A stretch of 64,000 nt of DNA, from assembly GCF_021917145.1 (NCBI RefSeq), contig NC_061066.1, positions 9,522,685 through 9,586,684 on the forward strand, written 5' to 3'. The DNA comes from Hypomesus transpacificus. Lineage: Eukaryota > Chordata > Actinopteri > Osmeriformes > Osmeridae. Below are positions 41,939-52,140 of this stretch, piece by piece (position 1 is the stretch's first letter; every line of letters begins with the position of its first letter). Made by a program: the position numbers and the translations under genes. The notes below the pieces were generated by a model. It ran no database searches. It saw nothing but the letters and a program-made list of their open reading frames with translations, and was not told the origin of the DNA.

Positions 41939-42348
41939 GCTTCTGCACTAGACGTTATGGAGGAGGGGAGAGCTGGTGGTTTGGGTGTGAATATGTCGTA
42001 GGTTTTTAAACGTGTTTATGCCAGCATACAAAAATAATACTGTGCACTCTGCATTTTACAGAATAGTTGTTGGTATGATAATCTTTAATATTGTTACAAA
42101 TTAATGGTGATTTCAGAATATACATTTCATCTCAGCTTTTCGCCTCCATATACCTATTGTAACTGGTATTGATTTCTGGTAAAATGACAACCTGTTCCAA
42201 AACCGTTGTTTCCTTCTGACGTAACTGATCTATGTATGTATTGTAATGCTCTAGAAAATAAGGCTATCAATGTTTTTATACGTTTTTATTGTTTTCTGTT
42301 GTTGTAAAAGCTTGGTGAAAATCATATTTGACAAAATTCAGCTAAACC

Positions 42349-42354
42349 AATAAA
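42349..42354 (+). terminator. lzts3: Candidate polyA signal of lzts3
   Basis: AATAAA in the context CTAAACCAATAAAGATACG follows a long AT-rich 3'UTR-like stretch. If used, the 3'UTR is about 2.4 kb. Confidence 0.5.
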
Positions 42355-43629
42355 GATACGCAAATGGATCTCATTTTTGTTTCGATATCTGTTACACAAG
42401 CTATTTCTCTACAATTTTATGTCAACATTTTACATCAAATATCATATGGACTTTTGACCTGAAATCCAGAAACTCTAACACAATGAGCATAACATTCCTG
42501 GAGTATAATGTTGTAATTTAGCAAGCCATTAAATGATTTTTAAATTATAAAATGTCTAAATTGTAATATTTATATTACACTGGCGTATTGCTTAGTGTGC
42601 GCTCATAACCTTGTATTTTTTAAGATGATGGACTAATTCTACTTTTATTGCTGATTTATGTTACCAACACATTCATTCATAATTAACGTAAATGCAGTTG
42701 TAAAGAATTAGTCTTATTTATTATTATTAAAAAAAAATGACAGGAATATTTTTTTTTTCTATTGTTACATTTGAAGTGCAGTCCTCACAGTCATCCACCA
42801 GATGGCAATGTTAAAGCGCTGCCCTATGGAAACGGGTTTTTGAGAACTGCTGTTCAGAGAGGGATTTAGGCATTTATCATGATTAGTTTATGGCCGCCGG
42901 CATCACACTCCCGAACAGTAGGTGGCGATGATGCACCTCTTAAACTTTTGTTGCAATCTGCCGAAAGAAAAAGTCAGCGTTAAGTTTGTCCCTTTTCTAG
43001 TTTATTCACGTTTTCTTGTGCAGGTTAGCCAGAGTAATCGAGCAAATTTGCACAAGTGAACATTTATCAATTTAGGATGCTACACGTTAAGTGACAACAC
43101 TGAACTGGTGAGTTCTAGTTCTTACATTACAGCTAACGGACACTGATTACAACAAAGTGGGTGTTTAAAACAGCTCACACTAGACAGCTAGTGCTAGCTA
43201 ACTGAGCTAGCAAGCTTTAGTAAAGACACCTGTGCAAGCTGGCGTGCAGGTTACAACTCTTCTAAAAGTATGAAGAGTTTATTTTGACACAGTAAATGAC
43301 GACACCAACTCCCTATTGAAGCAAGATAGCCATGGAAGCCAGTATAGCAGGAAGGGTACCATCGCTTGAATGGGCTAGCAAGATTAAACTGGATCCCTAG
43401 GAGGTCAAGAGGAACTTCCACTGTGAAGTGGATTCAGACCTTATTAAAAGCATTACTATCTCAAAGACGGTATATTATACCTATTATACCTATTGTGTCC
43501 GAATTAATCGTATGCACTGAAGAATGTAGGAATTGGAGAATATAGTATAGTCAGATGAGTGAGTGCTTGCGTCTCGTGTTTTGCGTGTAAGTAAATTGAT
43601 GTTTTTTTTAATTGGGCATAACAGAGATC
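42355..43629. other. lzts3-ubox5 intergenic region and ubox5 5' flank
   Basis: The sequence is AT-rich to about 42770, then a short interspersed repeat copy at 42796-42830 (see that entry), then CpG-containing sequence up to the ubox5 start. No coding exon is recognised. A 5' untranslated exon of ubox5 probably lies between 42950 and 43500 but cannot be fixed. Confidence 0.5.
42796..42830 (+). repeat. Interspersed repeat copy with CCACCAGATGGC core
   Basis: The stretch CACCAGATGGCAATGTTAAA and the following GCGCTGCCCTATGG matches the reverse complement of 14000-14033 (CTCTAGATGGCGTTGTTAAA then GCGCTGACCTATGG). The two copies lie upstream of ubox5 and prxl2c in opposite orientation. Confidence 0.7.
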
Positions 43630-46600
43630 ATGGTGGTCAATCTGTGCCTGCCTCATTTTCAAACCACCATACAGTGCAACAAGGTATGAAACAACATACG
43701 TGTTTTTCTGTTCTCAAGTGTCATCTTTCAGAACTGTGTGTGTGTGTAGGCGATGTATTGAGTTTCTATCATCAACTTTCTGCTCGTCGTGATTTGTAGC
43801 TGAGTTCCATGTTGTTGGTATTTCTCACCTTCTGACTGTGACCATGTCACTGAACACATCCTTTGTCCTGTTCTGTCACCTGTGGCCATGGTTCTGTCCT
43901 CTGCGGTGCTTTGGAGGGAGGAGGGGGAGAGGAGAGGGACAGGGTTGTGTGGGAGGAGAGGAGGGGGACAGGGTTGTGTGGGAGGTTGAGTCATGGCTGA
44001 CCTCGCTGTGTTCTTTCTGGTTGCTGAGCTTCTGCTCGTCCTTGAGTGTGTTCTTCATCTCATCTTCTTTCATCTCCTACCTTTCATCCCCTCCAACTCC
44101 ATCACCCATCATCGCCTCCCCCCGACGCCTCCCCTCCGACGCCTCCCCTCCGACGCCTCCCCCAGCTGTGTGCGGACAGCTATGATGTCACCAACCTCCT
44201 GTCAGCTGACCCGGCCGTGCGGAGGCGAGGCTTCAAGCTGGAATACTTCCTGCGTCCACCAATGCAGGTGAGCTGCTTCCCACAGCACCTGGACTTTATC
44301 CTGACCAAGTGGAGCGGCACCCATGAAACTCTAATCAAACACACTTCTTATTAGGAAAGGGTGTAGCTCAGTGGTTAGAGCATTTGTCTGCAGATCAAGA
44401 AGTCGCAGGGTCAAATCCTATTTGGACGAAAACACGACATACTAACCTAGTTAGTAAAAGTCGATTGTTGTAAATGACCTGATAGGTCAGGTGTTTGTTT
44501 TGGGGCAGGAATCTCCTGTCCTGTTCCCCTTCCTGCCTCACCAGCCTCATCACTGCCCCCCTCATGTGTCTGCCCCCAGGTGACGCTGCAGTTCAGCCTG
44601 CAGGTGGAGGTGAGCAGGGTGGATGTGCAGCTGTGGCCCTGGGCCATGGACCGAGGACAGGCCTGCAAGAGGCTGGAGATCAGCACCAGCTCCAGCCTCC
44701 CACCGCCCCACCCACCGCCCCACCCAGGCTGCCCCCAGCAGGGCCCTGCGTCTGGGCTCAGGGGGGGACGGCACCGGGGCCAGGAGGGCCGGAAGGGTCC
44801 TTGGTTCAAGGGTCATCACTGGGGCTGCGAGGGGCAGGACCAGGGCCAGCACCAGACCGACAGAGACAGCGCCCAGGCCGACTTCAAGCTGGTGGGCCGC
44901 TGTGATCTGAGGGACGACCCCCCTGTCTGCTTCTCCCACCCCCTCTCCCGGCCACGCCCCCCCTTCCCCTCGCCGGCCCCGCCCCCCCCTGCCGGCTGCC
45001 GGCGGGAGCAGCTGTGGAGCTCCGCCTCTCTGGGCGCGGTCAGGCAGCTGCGTGTCACTGTGGCGTTTGGGGGCGCTGCCTCGGCGCTGGGGCTGAAGGC
45101 TCTGGCCGTGTGGGGGCTCCCTGCTCGCTGCTGCCCCCCGCTGGAGGTGGAGAGGCTGCACAGGGCCCACACAGCCAGCCTGGGACCACCTCCAGCTGGG
45201 CCTGGATACTCCACCCCTCACACGTCCTCTACCTCACCTCCAGCTACAGCAACACCTCCAGCTAGGTATGAGTGGGAGGTTGTAGCTCAGTGGTACATTG
45301 GTATTGCTCTCCTCTCCTCTAATGTGCTTTACTCTACTGTACTTAGCCTCCCAGACGTTCCAGAGGAGTTCCTTGACCCCCTGACCCAGGAAGTGATGTT
45401 GCTGCCCATGCTGCTGCCGAGCGGAGCGTCAGTCGACCTCTCCACCTTGGAGGAGTACAAGCGCAGGGAGGCCACCTGGGGTCGTGCCCCCAATGACCCC
45501 TTCACGGCCGTGCCCTTCACCCCGGACGCAGGCCCCCTCCCCAACCCACTCCTGAAGAGCCGCATCGACCGCTTCCTGCTTCAACCGGGGTCAGGGGTCA
45601 GTGGGGGGTCAGGGGTCAGGGAGGGAGTGTTGGGGAGACAGGAGGATAGGGGGACACCCCACACCTCGAGACTGGTAGCTGTGAGGGGGGGGGAGAGGGG
45701 GGAGGAGGAAGAGGAGGAGATCAACTCTCAGCCCTGCAATGGTAATGCATCCTCCAGTATCCAGGGGGCACTGAGTGGGGACAGGAACACCAGGAGACAG
45801 GAGCCCCCTTCTGCTGGAACCAGAGCTGCCAGGAGGGAGAATGGGCATCCCGACAGACCAGACCTCCACGCCCTAGGGCCTGGGGAGGGAGGCCACACCC
45901 AGGCTCGGGGTCCTGATCTGGGGCTGGGGAAGAAACAATCCCTGGGTGGTGACCCTGGCCCAGCTGGTCCGGACTCAGAAGAGCCCAGCTCCAAGCGAGC
46001 CAGAACAGATGGGGAGGCTGGTGAGTTAGGAGAGGAAACTCATGTCTAACCCTAACCCTCTACACAGCATAATGAGCTGTGTGTTCATGTGTGTGTGTGT
46101 GTGTGTCCCAGGTCCTGGTTGGAGCTCCCATGAGCAGCGTCTGTGTTCCAGCCTGGACCAGGCGCTCCTCTCAGCTCTGAGAGGCCGGCCGTCCTTCACC
46201 TCCCCCGCCTCCCACACCACCACAACCCCAGGTAGGGGGAGGGGAAGTGGGTGGTGTGGGTGGGTGTATGGTAGGAGGGGGCAGGAGAGACTGGAGGGAA
46301 GGGGTAAGTGTGTGGAGGCTGGAGGGGGAGCTGCTGTGCCCTTAGTGGAAGGTGAGGATGAGGGTGGATGAGGGTCGTCGGTCCTCATCCGGCTAGCAGA
46401 CACTGCTTTCTCCTCCACTGCAGGGCTGTGATCTATGTCTGACTTCATACAGCAACACTGTCCTTTCTGCATCAGACACACTCACCAGACCTTCACAGAC
46501 AATCAACAAGCTTCAGAATCAGAATCAGAAGTATTTTATTCGCCATGAATGTTTGCACAAACAAGGAATTTACTTTGGCAGGGAGGTGCATACATTAAAC

Positions 46601-49599
46601 ATATAGGAATATTGAAACTTTAATATGTGGACTAACTATACAAAAGGAGCAGTCTAGCTAATACTAAGGGGGGTCTAGCTAATACTAAGGGTTAGGGTTA
46701 GTCATGTCCTTTCACAGTCATGTCCTCAGACTAGGGCTGGTCCTCTCATGTCCTCAGACTAGGGCTGGTCCAGTCATGTCCTCAGACTAGGGCTGGTCCT
46801 CTCATGTCCTCAGACTAGGTCTGGTCCTGTCATGTCCTCAGACTAGGGCTGGTCCTCTCATGTCCTCAGACTAGGGCTGGTCCAGTCATGTCCTCAGACT
46901 AGGGCTGGTCCTCTCATGTCCTCAGACTAGGGCTGGTCCTGTCATGTCCTCAGACTAGGGCTGGTCCTGTCATGTCCTCAGACTAGGGCTGGTCCTCTCA
47001 TGTCCTCAGACTAGGGCTGGTCCTCTCATGTCCTCAGACTAGGGCTGGTCCTCTCATGTCCTCAGAGTAGGGCTGGTCCTCTCATGTCCTCAGAGTAGGG
47101 CTGGTCATGTCCTCAGACTAGGGCTGGTCCTGTCATGTCCTCAGACTAGGGCTGGTCCTGTCATGTCCTCAGACTAGGGCTGGTCCTGTCATGTCCTCAG
47201 ACTAGGGCTGGTCCTGTCATGTCCTCAGACTAGGGCTGGTCCTCTCATGTCCTCAGACTAGGGCTGGTCCTCTCATGTCCTCAGACTAGGGCTGGTCCTC
47301 TCATGTCCTCAGAGTAGGGCTGGTCCTCTCATGTCCTCAGAGTAGGGCTGGTCATGTCCTCAGACTAGGGCTGGTCCTGTCATGTCCTCAGACTAGGGCT
47401 GGTCCTGTCATGTCCTCAGACTAGGGCTGGTCCTGTCATGTCCTCAGACTAGGGCTGGTCCTGTCATGTCCTCAGACTAGGGCTGGTCATGTCCTCAGAC
47501 TAGGGCTGGTCCTGTCATGTCCTCAGACTAGGGCTGGTCCTGTCATGTCCTCAGACTAGGGCTGGTCCTCTCATGTCCTCAGAGTAGGGCTGGTCCTCTC
47601 ATGTCCTCAGAGTAGGGCTGGTCATGTCCTCAGACTAGGGCTGGTCCTGTCATGTCCTCAGACTAGGGCTGGTCCTGTCATGTCCTCAGACTAGGGCTGG
47701 TCCTGTCATGTCCTCAGACTAGGGCTGGTCCTGTCATGTCCTCAGACTAGGGCTGGTCCTCTCATGTCCTCAGACTAGGGCTGGTCCTCTCATGTCCTCA
47801 GACTAGGGCTGGTCCTCTCATGTCCTCAGAGTAGGGCTGGTCCTCTCATGTCCTCAGAGTAGGGCTGGTCATGTCCTCAGACTAGGGCTGGTCCTGTCAT
47901 GTCCTCAGACTAGGGCTGGTCCTGTCATGTCCTCAGACTAGGGCTGGTCCTGTCATGTCCTCAGACTAGGGCTGGTCCTGTCATGTCCTCAGACTAGGGC
48001 TGGTCATGTCCTCAGACTAGGGCTGGTCCTGTCATGTCCTCAGACTAGGGCTGGTCCTGTCATGTCCTCAGACTAGGGCTGGTCCTGTCATGTCCTCAGA
48101 CTAGGGCTGGTCCTGTCATGTCCTCAGAGTAGGGCTGGTCATGTCATGTCCTCAGACTAGGGCTGGTCCTCTCATGTCCTCAGAGTAGGGCTGGTCCTCT
48201 CATGTCCTCAGAGTAGGGCTGGTCATGTCCTCAGACTAGGGCTGGTCCTGTCATGTCCTCAGACTAGGGCTGGTCCTGTCATGTCCTCAGACTAGGGCTG
48301 GTCCTGTCATGTCCTCAGACTAGGGCTGGTCCTGTCATGTCCTCAGACTAGGGCTGGTCCTCTCATGTCCTCAGACTAGGGCTGGTCCTCTCATGTCCTC
48401 AGACTAGGGCTGGTCCTCTCATGTCCTCAGAGTAGGGCTGGTCCTCTCATGTCCTCAGAGTAGGGCTGGTCATGTCCTCAGACTAGGGCTGGTCCTGTCA
48501 TGTCCTCAGACTAGGGCTGGTCCTGTCATGTCCTCAGACTAGGGCTGGTCCTGTCATGTCCTCAGACTAGGGCTGGTCCTGTCATGTCCTCAGACTAGGG
48601 CTGGTCATGTCCTCAGACTAGGGCTGGTCCTGTCATGTCCTCAGACTAGGGCTGGTCCTGTCATGTCCTCAGACTAGGGCTGGTCCTGTCATGTCCTCAG
48701 ACTAGGGCTGGTCCTGTCATGTCCTCAGACTAGGGCTGGTCCTGTCATGTCCTCAGACTAGGGCTGGTCCTGTCATGTCCTCAGACTAGGGCTGGTCCTG
48801 TCATGTCCTCAGACTAGGGCTGGTCATGTCCTCAGACTAGGGCTGGTCCTGTCATGTCCTCAGACTAGGGCTGGTCATGTCCTCAGACTAGGGCTGGTCC
48901 TGTCATGTCCTCAGAGTAGGGCTGGTCCTGTCATGTCCTCAGACTAGGGCTGGTCCTCTCATGTCCTCAGAGTAGGGCTGGTCCTCTCATGTCCTCAGAG
49001 TAGGGCTGGTCATGTCCTCAGACTAGGGCTGGTCCTGTCATGTCCTCAGAGTAGGGCTGGTCCTGTCATGTCCTCAGACTAGGGCTGGTCCATAACAGCT
49101 TGACTATCTCAGCCTCACCTTATCACGGCTTCAACTGTTACTTGTGTTCATTTATTTAAATGGTATTATTATTTAAATGGTTAGTTAACTTCTGCTATAC
49201 TTCCGATATGCACTATTAATACGCCACTTTGGATAAAAAAGTATTCTAAATTAATCAGATGTAAATGAAAACATGTTTAATTTAGCAACGCTTTTATCCA
49301 GAGAGACAAAGAGGCAGCGTGTGACCACTTGAAGCGAGAATTGAAATGTAGGTTTGAGACCAGACGTCTTGTCTTTCCCAGGTGAACACAGGTGTGCGGT
49401 GTGTTCCTGCTCCCTGTCTGCCTATTCCTGCACCCCCGCCTACCGGCTGCCCTGCACCCACCTGCTCTGCCGTCCCTGCCTGCACAGGAAGTCCGGCCCA
49501 CCAAGCTCGTCGGTTGTCTCGGAAATACCAAAGCACTTCCTATGTCCCGTCTGCCAAAGCTCCGCTCCCTCCTGTGACATCACACGTGTTCATCACTGA
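43630..49599 (+). CDS. ubox5: U-box domain containing 5 (RNF37), E3 ubiquitin ligase
   Basis: UBOX5 is a nuclear E3 ligase with both a U-box and a C-terminal RING-like finger, and binds E2 enzymes and VCP. Exons: 43630-43683 (MVVNLCLPHFQTTIQCNK), 44166-44267 (SYDVTNLL...FKLEYFLRPPMQ), 44580-46020, 46112-46231 (SHEQRLCSSLDQALLSAL) and 49382-49599. The U-box (DVPEEFLDPLTQEVMLLPML...KSRIDRFLLQ) is at about residues 310-385. The last exon holds CAVCSCSLSAYSC..LPCTHLLCRPC..CPVCQ and ends ITRVHH, like human DVLRVHF. Length is 644 residues, or 617 if an 81-nt segment at 45266-45346 is spliced out (human about 541). The middle is low-complexity and Pro/Gly-rich. Human UBOX5 also neighbours LZTS3 and AVP. 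The last intron is 3.15 kb, nearly all minisatellite. Confidence 0.95.
44347..44432 (+). mobile_element. tRNA-derived SINE fragment in ubox5 intron 2
   Basis: A-box-like GTGTAGCTCAGTGGTTAGAG and B-box-like GGGTCAAATCC are spaced as in a tRNA head. No L2-like tail follows, so the copy is partial. It is too degenerate for a working tRNA gene. Confidence 0.65.
45266..45346 (+). other. ubox5: 81-nt facultative intron or exonised tRNA-SINE fragment in ubox5
   Basis: The segment begins GTATGAG after CTAG and ends in a pyrimidine-rich tract plus TTAG, so it can be read as a minimal GT-AG intron. It is a multiple of three with no stop, so retention adds 27 residues just before the U-box. It contains GTTGTAGCTCAGTGGTACATT, matching the tRNA A-box region of SINE fragments elsewhere in this window (44355, 61475). 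Confidence 0.6.
46505..46615 (+). mobile_element. Teleost interspersed repeat (AGAATCAGAA...TTTATT type)
   Basis: TCAGAATCAGAATCAGAAGT followed by ATTTTATTCGCCATG, then GTTTGCACAAACAAGGAATT and TTTGGCAGGGAGGTGCA, matches a very common short interspersed repeat of fish genomes. The family name is not certain. It lies at the start of ubox5 intron 4. Confidence 0.6.
46690..49092. repeat. 28-bp minisatellite with higher-order structure, ubox5 intron 4
   Basis: About 85-90 tandem copies of a 28-base unit (CTCAGACTAGGGCTGGTCCT plus GTCATGTC) fill the intron. Variants are CTCTCATG versus CTGTCATG, AGAGTAGGG versus AGACTAGGG, and a 23-base shortened unit GGTCATGTCCTC. The marked pair of AGAGTAGGG units followed by a short unit recurs at about 47090, 47330, 47610, 47860, 48210, 48460 and 49000. 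This gives a higher-order period of roughly 240-280 bases (about 9-10 units). Confidence 0.95.
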
Positions 49600-49763
49600 T
49601 TGGCTGCGTGTGGGAGGTAAACCTGTAAACTGAACCCTCTGACCCTTGACCCCTGAGGAGGGAGAGGGGTGTATTGATCGACTGAGTGATAAGTGACAAC
49701 CCTCTGATTGTACTGTACCTGAGAGAGACCTGGGCTGGGTCTGAATGATCATTTGCCGGCGTC

Positions 49764-49769
49764 ATTAAA
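49764..49769 (+). terminator. ubox5: Candidate polyA signal (ATTAAA) of ubox5
   Basis: ATTAAA lies 165 bases after the ubox5 stop codon. It is a common variant signal and the only good one before the next repeat region. Confidence 0.4.
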
Positions 49770-50129
49770 CATGCTTTGAGCTAAAAATGCAAGATGTCAA
49801 ATCACATGATGTACAATGTGGACCTCGCCAGACTCCTGAAGGCTCTTTCATTCTCTCTTTCCTCTCCAGTCTCTTATCCTTTCTTTATCTCCTGACTCCC
49901 TCTCTCTCTCCTACTCCCTCTTTCTCTATCCTCTCCCTCTCAAGTTGCATGGCGGTAAAGGCAAAGGCTGTAACCTTGGGTATCAATAGTGTTGGACTGA
50001 AGAGTTGTGAGGAGAGAACAGGAGGGAGAGCTGAACAGGAAACGGTGTTCAGCCCCAAGGCTTATCAGAAAGACGGCCTCCATCCTCCTCTCCATCGCTA
50101 TCTCTGCACCTGCTGCCAAACACCACTGC

Positions 50130-50945
50130 TCTCTTCTTCCGCCTGCCTCACTGCTCTCTTCCTCCGTCTGCCTCACTGTTCTCTTCCTCCGCCTGCCTCA
50201 CTGTTCTCTTCCTCCGCCTGCCTCACTGCTCTCTTCCTCCGCCTGCCTCACTGTTCTCTTCCTCCGCCTGCCTTACTGCCCTCTTCCTCCGCCTGCCTCA
50301 CTGCCCTCTTCCTCCGCCTGCCTCACTGCCCTCTTCCTCCGCCTGCCTCACTGCTCTCTTCCTCCGCCTGCCTCACTGTTCTCCTCCTCCGCCTGCCTCA
50401 CTGCTCTCTTCCTCCGCCTGCCTCACTGCTCTCTTCCTCCGCCTGCCTCACTGCTCTCTTCCTCCGCCTGCCTCACTGTTCTCTTCCTCCGCCTGCCTCA
50501 CTGCTCTCTTCCTCCGCCTGCCTCACTGTTCTCTTCCTCCGCCTGCCTCACTGCCCTCTTCCTCCGCCTGCCTCACTGTTCTCTTCCTCCGCCTGCCTCA
50601 CTGCCCTCTTCCTCCGCCTGCCTCACTGCTCTCTTCCTCTGCCTGCCTCACTGTTCTCCTCCTCCGCCTGCCTCACTGCTCTCTTCCTCCGCCTGCCTCA
50701 CTGCTCTCTTCCTCCGCCTGCCTCACTGCTCTCTTCCTCCGCCTGCCTCACTGCCCTCTTCCTCCGCCTGCCTCACTGCTCTCTTCCTCCGCCTGCCTCA
50801 CTGCCCTCTTCCTCCGCCTGCCTCACTGCTCTCCTCCTCCGCCTGCCTCAGTGTTCTCTTCCTCCGCCTGCCTCACTGTTCTCCTCCTCCGCCTGCCTCA
50901 CTGCTCTCTTCCTCCGCCTCCCTCACTGCTCTCTTCCTCCTCTCT
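50130..50945. repeat. 25-bp minisatellite between ubox5 and avp
   Basis: About 33 copies of CTCTTCCTCCGCCTGCCTCA plus CTGCT/CTGTT/CTGCC are present. The unit is strongly pyrimidine-biased and open in several frames. The long open frames here are repeat artefacts, not genes. Confidence 0.95.
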
Positions 50946-52019
50946 TTGTCCATCTATGTAGCGCTTACTATATTCCAGATATTCACTGTTGATTGAAGGT
51001 AGTTGTCAGTTTGCCGTGTGTGAGGTGGAGCAGCTATAATGGCATATTTCCTGTTTTGGTCTTTGATGAAGCCCAAAAAAGCAGCTATTATATACGCCTG
51101 GTAGAGATGCAGGTTATGGAAATGAACGTCAGTGCTCCTTCTGGGTGAAAAGGGTGTGGTGATACTCACGGTCTAACTTGTACTAGTGAGTGACCTTCAC
51201 TATAACACACAACCATCCACTAGATTTGGATGCTGTTAACTTGCAGGGATGATCTGTCGCTAATGACTTTCAGAGAACAATCAAAAACAGCCCTCACTTT
51301 GTCAGGTAGTGGCACATGTCATTTCGTGGTTCTTTTTCAAACGGCTTAATTTAGTTCTCTACAAGTTAATCAACCACTAATCATAGTTAATTCCTGGAAC
51401 ACTAGAGTAGCCTAGCTCACAAGATGATTGTTTGGAACATAGTAGGCTAATTGAAATGCCAATTTAAGTTAGAATTGAAAATTTTCCCTTAATTTGACAC
51501 CAGTACAATATTCCTTTGTGAGATCTTACAATTGTCGTTTTATTTATGCGCAATTTATTCATTTGATATTTAATTTTAATCCCATGTGGATTGTGATCAT
51601 TAGGTCAAATTGTCACTTGTTTTTTTTCGGAAGACATTGTGTTTCTTTGCCTTGAAGCAAGCCATGAATAAGCCATAAACATTATACTACATTATAGTGG
51701 TGCAGCCTTGAATAAGGTCCACATATTTTCAGGTAATCTGTTTTGTAGCAGTGACCAATTAGATGAGTTTATCAGATGCAGGGACAGACACGAGGGCAAC
51801 CTCTCACCTCCCTCCGCTCTCTCTCTCTCTTCTGCCTTATTTTTCATCTTTTGAAGTCTGTGGATTTCTATGGCAGCGATTCTAAACCTATTAGTTGACA
51901 TTCTTTGTTTGATTATCATTAATTATGAAAAAGCAAAACTGAATGCGGGATATAAATACATTTAAAAAAGCTTCAGTGGGTGTGTGGAAGTGGGGGCACA
52001 GGTTGTGTATTGACAACAC
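50946..52019. other. avp 5' flank, no gene seen
   Basis: AT-rich, largely unique sequence without recognisable exons or repeats. Being immediately upstream of avp, it is the natural place for neuron-specific control elements, but none can be named beyond the CRE and TATA described next. Confidence 0.5.
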
Positions 52020-52027
52020 TGACGTCA
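52020..52027. promoter_or_regulatory. avp: Perfect CRE (TGACGTCA) in the avp promoter
   Basis: A consensus palindromic cAMP-response element lies 24 bases upstream of the TATA-like box and about 120 bases upstream of the ATG. CRE control of vasopressin-family promoters is established in mammals; use here is inferred. Confidence 0.75.
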
Positions 52028-52043
52028 AATAAACCAAACCCAG

Positions 52044-52049
52044 TATAAG
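52044..52049 (+). promoter_or_regulatory. avp: TATA-like box of avp
   Basis: CAGTATAAGTACGGG lies 97 bases before the start codon, predicting transcription from about 52075 and a short 5'UTR. Confidence 0.75.
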
Positions 52050-52140
52050 TACGGGATCTGCACAGGCAGTTGTCAGTCTCGTGTGTCAGCCAAGAGGACA
52101 ACAGCTGGGATCCTTCTGTCATCTGTCCACTGCTGCCACC

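Noticed and set aside
49787-50996. Open frames of 330-400 codons rich in Leu/Pro/Ser
   Set aside because: They are produced by the 25-base CTCTTCCTCCGCCTGCCTCA array in two frames; no family match and no splice context.
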